Positions 1 to 5,503 of a stretch of DNA of 12,431 bases are shown piece by piece (position 1 is the stretch's first letter; each line of letters starts with the position of its first letter). Source of the stretch: an uncultured Pseudomonadota bacterium. Its GTDB lineage: Bacteria > Pseudomonadota > Gammaproteobacteria > Burkholderiales > Usitatibacteraceae. The stretch lies in NCBI GenBank assembly GCA_946885905.1, contig CAMPHL010000025.1:1-12431 (forward strand), in the 5' to 3' direction. The notes under the pieces were generated by a model that searched no databases, was not told the DNA's origin, and saw only the letters and a list, made by a program, of their open reading frames with translations. Position numbers and translations under genes: made by a program.

Positions 1-1
1 G

Positions 2-352
2 CGCAAGCTCGGCCTCGAGACCACGGGCAACGCGGGCGGGAACCACAATCTGGTCGTCGTGCCGGGCCCGCTGGACCGCGCGGAAATGCTGCGCAAGATG
101 GGCCGCGGCTTCCTCGTGACCGACCTCATGGGGCAGGGCGTGAACCCGGTGACGGGCGACTATTCGCGCGGCGCCACGGGCTTCTGGGTCGAGGGCGGCG
201 AGATCCGCCACCCGGTCGAGGAAGTCACCATCGCCGGCAACCTCCTCGAGGTTTATGCGGGAATCCGGGAAGTCGGCCGCGATGTCCTCACGCGCGGCTC
301 GCGCCAGTGCGGCTCCATCCTGGTCGACCGGATGACGATCGCCGGCGAATAA
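2..352 (+). CDS. pmbA: PmbA/TldE-type peptidase, C-terminal part
   Basis: The last 116 codons of a gene that begins before the window; the reading frame is open from base 2 to the TAA at 350-352. The family is the TldD/PmbA (modulator of DNA gyrase) group, cytoplasmic peptidases that work as TldD-TldE heterodimers on modified peptides and CcdA-type antitoxins. PmbA (TldE) is the subunit without the metal site. Visible family marks are the TTGNAGGNHNL stretch (about 8 residues in), the LVTDLMGQGVN and YSRGATGFWVEGGE segments, and the closing pattern around ILVDRMTIAG. Full-length members are about 450 aa, so roughly a quarter is present. The assignment to PmbA rather than TldD rests on the C-terminal pattern and is fairly sure. 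A hairpin without a T-tract follows at 363-381. Confidence 0.88.
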   Translation, partial: RKLGLETTGNAGGNHNLVVVPGPLDRAEMLRKMGRGFLVTDLMGQGVNPVTGDYSRGATGFWVEGGEIRHPVEEVTIAGNLLEVYAGIREVGRDVLTRGSRQCGSILVDRMTIAGE

Positions 353-362
353 CCGCGCCCGG

Positions 363-381
363 CAGCCTTTCATGCAGGCTG
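363..381. other. Small hairpin after pmbA
   Basis: CAGCCT at 363-368 pairs perfectly with AGGCTG at 376-381 around a 7-nt loop, 11 bases after the pmbA stop. No T-run follows on either strand, so it is not a canonical intrinsic terminator. It could be a weak or Rho-assisted transcript end. The rest of the 105-bp gap up to the next gene shows no convincing sigma70 promoter. Confidence 0.4.
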
Positions 382-444
382 TCCCAAAGTAGATTAGGCT
401 TCCGCGCAGGTTTCTACGGCTTCCCGAAAAACTCGAAAGACCAG

Positions 445-454
445 AGGAGGAGGG
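445..454 (+). promoter_or_regulatory. Strong ribosome binding site of the TRAP binding protein gene
   Basis: AGGAGGAGGG ends 3 bases before the ATG at 458, with the AGGAGG core 7 bases upstream. It is the strongest Shine-Dalgarno sequence in the window and fixes the start of the binding-protein gene. It fits the usual high expression of binding proteins relative to the membrane subunits. Confidence 0.75.
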
Positions 455-457
455 CAA

Positions 458-1576
458 ATGAAGCGCAGGAAATTCATCAATTCCGCCGGCGCCGGGATGG
501 CGGGGATTCTCGCGGCGGGCTCGGCCCCGGCGTTCGCGCAGGGCGGGCCGGAGATCAAGTGGCGCCTCACGTCGAGCTTCCCCAAGAGCCTCGACACGAT
601 CTTCGCGCCGGCCGAGATCATCGCCAAGCGCGTCGCCGCGGCCACCAACAACAAGTTCCAGATCCAGGTATTCGCCTCGGGCGAGATCGTTCCGGGCCTG
701 CAGGCGCTCGACGCCGTGACCAACGGCACCGTCCAGGCCTGCCACACCGCGCCCTACTACTACGTCGGCAAGGACCCGACCTTCGCGTTCGGGACCGCGG
801 TCCCCTTCGGCATGAACTGCCGGCAGTACAACGCGTGGTGGTACGTGGGCGGTGGCGATGCGGTCTTCAACGACTTCCTCAAGGACTACGGGGTGCACGC
901 CTTCCTCGCCGGCAACACCGGCGCGCAGATGGGCGGCTGGTACCGCAAGGAGATCAAGACCGTCGCCGACCTGAAGGGCCTCAAGATGCGCATCGGAGGC
1001 TTCGCCGGCCAGGTGCTGGTGAAGCTCGGGCTCGTGCCGCAGCAGATCGCAGGCGGCGAGATCTATCCCGCGCTCGAGAAGGGCACGATCGACGCGGCCG
1101 AGTGGGTGGGCCCGTACGACGACGAGAAGCTCGGCTTCAACAAGGTGGCCAAGTACTACTACTACCCGGGCTGGTGGGAGGGCGGGCCGGCCCTGCACGT
1201 GATGGTCAACCAGAAGGCGCTGGGCGAGCTGCCGAAGGAGTATCGCGAGATCCTCGAGGCGGCGTGCCACGAGGGCAACACGCTCATGATGGCGCGCTAC
1301 GACGCGGGCAACCCGGACGCGTTGAAGCGCCTGGTGGCCGGCGGCGCCCAGTTGCGCTCGTTCCCCCGGCCGGTCATGGAGGCCTGCTACAAGGCGGCGA
1401 TGGAGCTCTACGCCGAAACCTCCGCCAAGAACGCGAAGTTCAAGAAAGTCCACGACCACTACTACAAGTTCCTCGAGGACCAGGTGCTCTGGTTCCGCGT
1501 GGCCGAGGGCAACTTCGACACGTTCATGCAGACCGGCCGCAGGCCGGCCGGCGGAGCGACCCCGAAGAAGGGCTAG
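458..1576 (+). CDS. dctP: TRAP transporter solute-binding protein (DctP family, TakP-like)
   Basis: A 372-aa periplasmic receptor of a tripartite ATP-independent transporter, which delivers an organic acid to the membrane subunits. The N-terminus is a Tat-type signal (RRKF at residues 3-6, then a mild hydrophobic stretch to about residue 27, cleavage after APAFA). The mature part begins with WRLTSSFPKSLDTI and continues with IQVFASGEIVPGLQALDAV, both close to the Rhodobacter TakP pattern for 2-oxo acid binding. Arg178 in the MRIGG segment is the family's carboxylate-binding arginine, and EWVGPYDDEKLGF (from Glu215, Trp216) is the ligand/cation region. Substrate class is therefore probably a small 2-oxo or hydroxy acid such as pyruvate or lactate; this is inference. 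Start is supported by an excellent ribosome binding site. The matching dctQM genes lie about 1.6 kb downstream on the other strand. Confidence 0.93.
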   Translation: MKRRKFINSAGAGMAGILAAGSAPAFAQGGPEIKWRLTSSFPKSLDTIFAPAEIIAKRVAAATNNKFQIQVFASGEIVPGLQALDAVTNGTVQACHTAPYYYVGKDPTFAFGTAVPFGMNCRQYNAWWYVGGGDAVFNDFLKDYGVHAFLAGNTGAQMGGWYRKEIKTVADLKGLKMRIGGFAGQVLVKLGLVPQQIAGGEIYPALEKGTIDAAEWVGPYDDEKLGFNKVAKYYYYPGWWEGGPALHVMVNQKALGELPKEYREILEAACHEGNTLMMARYDAGNPDALKRLVAGGAQLRSFPRPVMEACYKAAMELYAETSAKNAKFKKVHDHYYKFLEDQVLWFRVAEGNFDTFMQTGRRPAGGATPKKG

Positions 1577-1587
1577 CCGCTGAACAC

Positions 1588-1638
1588 CCCGGGCCTGGCC
1601 CCGGGACCCGATCGAGCCCCGCCCCGGCGGGGCTCTTT
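1588..1638 (+). terminator. Tandem GC-rich hairpins ending the dctP transcript
   Basis: Two hairpins follow the dctP stop. The first (1588-1605) has the 6-bp stem CCCGGG/CCCGGG with a 6-nt loop. The second has a perfect 10-bp inverted repeat, GAGCCCCGCC at 1614-1623 and GGCGGGGCTC at 1626-1635 (the innermost pairs must open to form the loop), directly followed by TTT. The T-run is short, so termination may be partial. Position between two co-directional genes suggests that dctP is monocistronic. Confidence 0.7.
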
Positions 1639-1669
1639 CATCGCGCTCCTCTTGGATACCATTCGACGC

Positions 1670-3166
1670 ATGAAAATCCTTCGCGCGCTGGCGATCATCG
1701 CCACCTCGGCCGCAACGGCGCAGGCCGCAACCACCACCACGGTCGTCGACATTCCCGCCGCCGACGGCGGCATGCAGCGCTTCCTCCACGTTCGCCCCGA
1801 CGATCCCGTTGCGTACCTTGTCAACATCCCGGGCGGCGACGGCGTCCTCGGGATCCAGAACGACGGCTCCATGCATACCCGCGTGGGCGAGTGCAATCCC
1901 GTAGGTCGCAACAGGACCGCCTTCGCCTCTCGCCGCATCGGGGTCGTCCTGATCGACCAGACGACGCAGGGCTCGATCTACAACTACGACGACATCGAGG
2001 CGGTCGTGCGCTACCTGCGGGCGCGCGACGACATTCCGGTGTGGATCTCCGGCGGAAGCAATTCGACCGGGACGACCGGCTTGGTGGGCGTGAGGCTGCC
2101 CGGCCAGATCCCGGGCGGAGTGATCTTCAACGCGCCCCAGCGCCCGGCATCCAATGTCGCCTCGATCACGCGGCACACGGCGGTGATCTACCATCCGGCG
2201 GATCCGGACCAGTTCGGATCGGCGATGTTCAATGCGCTCACCGCGGCGATCGTGCGCGAGCGCATCGCCATCAACGGAGGGACGAATATCGGCTGCGGCC
2301 ACCACCTGTTCCAAGGCGCCGACGCCGAATATGTCGACGCCGCCGCGGGCTTCATCGAGCGGCACAACGCCGCGACCATTGCCGGCACCGCGCTCAACGT
2401 CCAGGGGCTGTGGTTCAAGTCCCCTGCCTTCAGCGAGTCGGGCTGGGGCGTGAACCTCACGCAGCAGGGCGACATCCTGTTCGCGACCTGGTTCACCTAC
2501 GACACGGACGGACGCGGCATGTGGCTCGTCATGCCCAACGGCACGCGCTCGGGGAGCTCGTGGTCGGGCGCGCTCTATCGAACCACCGGGCCCGCCTTCA
2601 GCAGCGTGCCCTTCGACCCGCAGCAGGTCCAGGTCACGGAGGCAGGCAGCGCCACGTTCTCGTTCACGGACTCGGACAACGGCACCTTCAGCTACACGGT
2701 CGGTGCGGTCTCGCAATCGAAGGCGATCACCCGGCAGGTGTTCGGCACGCTGCCTACTTGCGCCGAAGGCGGCGCGCAGGGCGCCTCGCCCAACTACCAG
2801 GCGCTGTGGTGGAGCGATCCGCCCAACAGTGAGTCCGGCTGGGGCCTCAACATCGCGCACCAGGGCGACATCCTGTTCGCGACCTGGTTCACCTACGACA
2901 CGGACGGGCGCGGGATGTGGCTCGTGCTGCCCAGCGGCGCAAGGACCGGGCCGGGCGCATACACGGGCGCGTTGTACCGCACGACCGGAACGCCGCTCGC
3001 CAATGCCTGGGTAAACTCCGCGCTGGTCGCGACGGAGGTGGGCAGCGCTTCTCTGAATTTCATCGACGCGATTCGCGGAACCTTCACCTACACGGCAGGC
3101 GGCGTCTCGCAAACCAAGCCGATCACGCGCCAGATCTACCGGGAGCCCGCTACGGTCTGCCGCTGA
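1670..3166 (+). CDS. Secreted alpha/beta-hydrolase-like protein with two C-terminal Trp/Gly-rich repeat domains
   Basis: A 498-aa exported protein of unknown exact function. Residues 1-19 form a signal peptide (MKILRALAIIATSA..., cleavage near AQA). Residues 25-232 look like a small alpha/beta hydrolase: strand and oxyanion-like loop YLVNIPGGDG (49-58), a nucleophile-elbow-like GGSNS centred on Ser130, and a late histidine pair in GCGHH (211-212) before a final helix. The elbow departs from canonical GxSxG, so activity is uncertain. Residues 247-364 and 379-498 are two copies of one domain, each with SESGWG, GDILFATWFTYDTDGRGMWLV, ALYRTTG and an ITRQ ending with a late cysteine; the copies lie 132 residues apart. 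Repeats of this style occur in exported proteins of betaproteobacteria, probably for binding or surface attachment (inference). ATG 1670 is preferred over an in-frame TTG at 1652 because it places the signal peptide at the N-terminus; neither has a clear ribosome binding site. Confidence 0.82.
   Translation: MKILRALAIIATSAATAQAATTTTVVDIPAADGGMQRFLHVRPDDPVAYLVNIPGGDGVLGIQNDGSMHTRVGECNPVGRNRTAFASRRIGVVLIDQTTQGSIYNYDDIEAVVRYLRARDDIPVWISGGSNSTGTTGLVGVRLPGQIPGGVIFNAPQRPASNVASITRHTAVIYHPADPDQFGSAMFNALTAAIVRERIAINGGTNIGCGHHLFQGADAEYVDAAAGFIERHNAATIAGTALNVQGLWFKSPAFSESGWGVNLTQQGDILFATWFTYDTDGRGMWLVMPNGTRSGSSWSGALYRTTGPAFSSVPFDPQQVQVTEAGSATFSFTDSDNGTFSYTVGAVSQSKAITRQVFGTLPTCAEGGAQGASPNYQALWWSDPPNSESGWGLNIAHQGDILFATWFTYDTDGRGMWLVLPSGARTGPGAYTGALYRTTGTPLANAWVNSALVATEVGSASLNFIDAIRGTFTYTAGGVSQTKPITRQIYREPATVCR
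2465..2511 (+). repeat. 47-bp exact direct repeat, copy 1 (coding)
   Basis: Bases 2465-2511 are identical to 2861-2907, 396 bp downstream. Both copies encode the same part of the Trp/Gly-rich repeat domain, from the QGDILFATWF segment into TYDTDG. The identity includes every synonymous position, while flanking parts of the domain differ. Confidence 0.95.
2861..2907 (+). repeat. 47-bp exact direct repeat, copy 2 (coding)
   Basis: Second copy of the block at 2465-2511, in the same reading frame and at the equivalent place of the second repeat domain. The spacing of 396 bp is exactly 132 codons, so recombination between the copies would remove or add one domain without a frameshift. Confidence 0.95.
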
Positions 3167-3169
3167 CCG

Positions 3170-4870
3170 CTACTTTTTGGGGGCGCCGAAAGACTTCATC
3201 AGGTCGTCGTCTTCGCTCGACTTCCCGGGCTCGGCCTTCGGCTCCGCCGCGGGTGCGGGCATCTGGCCGCCAAAGGACTTCATGATGTCCGAGGAGTCGT
3301 CGCGAACGGAATCCGGCGACTGCAGCTCGATCTTCACCTTGTCGAGGTCCACGTCGAGCGGCTTGTCGAGGAACATCGTGACCTGCTTCGGGAACGCGAT
3401 GACCATGGCGACGAGGATCAACTGCAGCCCCACGAAGGGCAGCGCGCCCCAGTAGATGTCCGAGCTCTTCACTTCCTTCGGCGCCACGCCGCGCAGGTAG
3501 AAGAGGGCGAAGCCGAAGGGCGGGTGCATGAACGAGGTCTGCAGGTTCACGCACAGCATCACGCCGAACCAGATGAGGGCCGCGTCCGCGCCCACGATGG
3601 GCGTGAGCAGCGTCTTCGCGATGGGCGCCAGGAGCGGCACCAGGATGAAGACGATCTCGAAGAAGTCGAGGAAGAAGGCGATGAAGAAGATGAAGAGGTT
3701 CACCGCGATGAGGAAGCCCCAGACGCCGCCCGGGATGCTCGTCATCAGGTGCTCGAGCCAGGGCCCGCCGTTCACGCCCTGGAACACGGTCGAGAAGCAG
3801 GTCGAGCCGATGAGGATGAAGACCACCATGGCGGTGAGGCGCATGGTCATCTCGAAGGCGCGCTTGATGAGGCCGCGCAGCTCCGGGATCCGTGCGCTCC
3901 TCACCAGCATCCAGACGACCGCCGCATAGAACACCGAGATCGCGACCTGGAACGGCAGCGACTTGAAGGCCCAGATCCCGATGATCGCGGCCACGCCCGC
4001 CGCCACGAGCCCGAACCAGAACACGCGCGAGTGCTTCCCCACCTGCGGATGGCGCAGCACGGCCAGCACGAGCGCGCCCACGGTTCCCATGGCGCCGGCT
4101 TCGGTAGGCGTGGCAAGGCCCATCAGCATCGTGCCCAGCACGAGGAAGATCAGCACGCCGGCGGGAATGATCCCCGCGAGGCACTTGCGCCAGAGGGCCC
4201 AGCCCTGCAGCGTCCGGTGCTCCTTGGGCACGCCCGGCACCCATTTGGGCTTGAAGATCGACAGCGCGAACGTGAAGAGCAAGAAGAGGGCGACCTGCAT
4301 CAGCGACGGACCCCAGGCCCCGAGGTACATGTCGCCGACCGATTTGCCCAACTGATCCGCCAGCACGATCAGCACGAGCGAGGGCGGGACGAGCTGGGTG
4401 ATCGTGCCCGAGGCGGCGAGGATGCCGCACGCGTACTTCATGTTGTAGTTGTATCGGATCATCACCGGCAGGGCGATGAGCGCCATCGCGATCACCTGGG
4501 CGGCGACCGTGCCCGTGATCGCCCCGAGGATGAAGCCCACGATGATCACCGAGTAGCCCAGGCCCCCGCGCAAGGGACCGAAGAGCTGGCCCATCGAGTC
4601 GAGCATGTCCTCCGCGAGGCCGCACTTCTCCAGGATCGCCCCCATGAAGGTGAAGAACGGGATCGCGAGCAGCAGCTCGTTGGAGAGCTGCCCGAAGATG
4701 CGCGAGGGAATCGCCTGCAGGAACTCGGGCGGGAACCAGTTCATCTCGACCGCCACGAACCCGCAGAGCAGGCCCAGCGCCGAGAGCGTGAAGGCGACGG
4801 GGTAGCCGATCAGCATGAAGACGATGAGGCCCACGAACATGATGGGCGGCATCATCTCCAGCGTTATCAC
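3170..4870 (-). CDS. dctM: TRAP transporter large permease (DctM)
   Basis: A 566-aa inner-membrane protein, the sodium-coupled transport channel of the TRAP system. It has many hydrophobic helices and the family hallmark PTEAGA at residues 255-260 followed by GTVGALVLA. Early segments such as LLLAIPFFTFMGAILEKCGL and GAITGTVAAQVIAM, and late HPPFGFALFYLRGVAP, are typical of DctM. It is longer than the common 425-450 aa, owing to an extra hydrophobic segment after the PTEAGA helix (around FWFGLVAAGVAAIIGIWAF) and a hydrophilic cytoplasmic tail of about 65 residues. The tail carries MKSFG twice (530-534 and 558-562). The GTG start overlaps the dctQ stop as GTGA, with GAGAGG 8 bases upstream, indicating translational coupling. 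An ATG 6 codons in is a weaker alternative. Confidence 0.92.
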   Translation of the reverse strand: MITLEMMPPIMFVGLIVFMLIGYPVAFTLSALGLLCGFVAVEMNWFPPEFLQAIPSRIFGQLSNELLLAIPFFTFMGAILEKCGLAEDMLDSMGQLFGPLRGGLGYSVIIVGFILGAITGTVAAQVIAMALIALPVMIRYNYNMKYACGILAASGTITQLVPPSLVLIVLADQLGKSVGDMYLGAWGPSLMQVALFLLFTFALSIFKPKWVPGVPKEHRTLQGWALWRKCLAGIIPAGVLIFLVLGTMLMGLATPTEAGAMGTVGALVLAVLRHPQVGKHSRVFWFGLVAAGVAAIIGIWAFKSLPFQVAISVFYAAVVWMLVRSARIPELRGLIKRAFEMTMRLTAMVVFILIGSTCFSTVFQGVNGGPWLEHLMTSIPGGVWGFLIAVNLFIFFIAFFLDFFEIVFILVPLLAPIAKTLLTPIVGADAALIWFGVMLCVNLQTSFMHPPFGFALFYLRGVAPKEVKSSDIYWGALPFVGLQLILVAMVIAFPKQVTMFLDKPLDVDLDKVKIELQSPDSVRDDSSDIMKSFGGQMPAPAAEPKAEPGKSSEDDDLMKSFGAPKK

Positions 4871-5406
4871 TGGACCGGCCTCTCGTAGTGCGTCTCGAAG
4901 CGCGTCCAGCCGCGCAGCGCAGCCGCGCGCTTGATGATCTCGGAGATCCCCTGGAGCGCCACCAGGGTGAAGCCGACGGGCACGAGGATCTTCACCGGCC
5001 AGCGGATGAGGCCGCCCGCGTTGCCCGAGATCTCCTGCGTGTGCCAGGAGAGGCTGAAGAACGGGATCGAGAACCAGGCGATCACCAGCATCGAAGGCAC
5101 GAGGAAGATCGCCGTGCCCAGCAGGTCGAGCCACTCCTTGCCGCGCTCGGGCAGGTGCGTGTAGACGATGTCCACGCGGACGTGCTCGTTCATCCGCAAC
5201 GTGTGCGAGGCGCCGAGCATCACGATGGCGGCGAAGAGGTACCACTGGATCTCGAGCCATGCGTTCGACGAGAGGTCGAAGGCATAGCGGGACATCGCGT
5301 TGGCCGCGCTGATGAGGCAGGCCCCCAGCACCATCCAGTTGGCCGCGGCGCCGAGCTTGTCGTTCACCCAGTCGATCAGGCTGGAGACCTTCAGCAGGAA
5401 ACCCAA
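4867..5406 (-). CDS. dctQ: TRAP transporter small permease (DctQ)
   Basis: A 179-aa inner-membrane protein with four predicted helices (roughly residues 18-38, 50-67, 92-115 and 135-160), the usual size and layout of DctQ, which docks the binding protein and partners DctM. The NEHVRVD motif (73-79) after helix 2 and the EISGNAGGLIRWPVK segment before helix 4 are typical of TakP-associated small permeases. The start is taken as TTG at 5406 because GAGGAGG sits 4 bases upstream and no ATG or GTG lies between this site and the first conserved helix. The frame stays open further upstream, but that part crosses the promoter and has no family resemblance. It is the first gene of a two-gene operon with dctM. 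Confidence 0.88.
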   Translation of the reverse strand: MGFLLKVSSLIDWVNDKLGAAANWMVLGACLISAANAMSRYAFDLSSNAWLEIQWYLFAAIVMLGASHTLRMNEHVRVDIVYTHLPERGKEWLDLLGTAIFLVPSMLVIAWFSIPFFSLSWHTQEISGNAGGLIRWPVKILVPVGFTLVALQGISEIIKRAAALRGWTRFETHYERPVQ

Positions 5407-5410
5407 CGAT

Positions 5411-5417
5411 CCTCCTC
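5411..5417 (-). promoter_or_regulatory. Ribosome binding site deciding the TTG start of dctQ
   Basis: On the minus strand GAGGAGG ends 4 bases before TTG 5406. This is the evidence for a rare TTG start in dctQ, in contrast to the frame's longer upstream extension. Confidence 0.65.
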
Positions 5418-5431
5418 GGGGAATGGCGATG

Positions 5432-5459
5432 ATTATACGGAGCCGGCGCCGCTCGTCAC
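5432..5459 (-). promoter_or_regulatory. Sigma70-like promoter of dctQM
   Basis: On the minus strand a perfect TATAAT (5437-5432) is preceded after a 16-bp spacer by GTGACG (5459-5454), which matches four of six bases of the -35 consensus. A perfect -10 is rare by chance at this GC content. Transcription would start near 5425, giving a leader of about 20 bases that just contains the ribosome binding site. The -35 box lies inside a REP-like repeat. Confidence 0.65.
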
Positions 5460-5494
5460 CCCGGCGCATCCTCGTCGCCCCGGCGAAGGCCGGG
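5452..5494. repeat. REP-like element between mtrB and dctQ
   Basis: Two 15-bp near-copies, CTCGTCACCCCGGCG at 5452-5466 and CTCGTCGCCCCGGCG at 5471-5485, differ at one base. The second runs into a hairpin, CCCGGC (5479-5484), GAAG loop, GCCGGG (5489-5494). The GTCxCCCCGGCGAAGGCCGGG pattern resembles dispersed extragenic palindromes of proteobacteria. The hairpin begins 9 bases after the mtrB stop and could protect or end the mtrB transcript, although no T-run follows. Confidence 0.55.
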
Positions 5495-5503
5495 CCCGAT
5501 CTT

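Noticed and set aside
1657..1662. TACCAT as a -10 box for a leaderless transcript of the 1670 gene
   Set aside because: Only four of six consensus bases and no recognisable -35 at suitable distance; too weak to list.
1652..1669. TTG start giving a 504-aa version of the secreted hydrolase-like protein
   Set aside because: It would place charged residues before the signal peptide, and it has no ribosome binding site. ATG 1670 gives a normal signal peptide.
307..2832. An 841-codon open frame on the plus strand crossing dctP and the hydrolase gene
   Set aside because: It runs through two clearly recognised genes and a terminator in another frame, and has low-complexity Arg-rich composition.
3524..4888. 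A 454-codon plus-strand frame antisense to dctM
   Set aside because: Its His/Glu/Arg/Asp-rich translation mirrors the hydrophobic codons of dctM on the other strand. No family resemblance or ribosome binding site.
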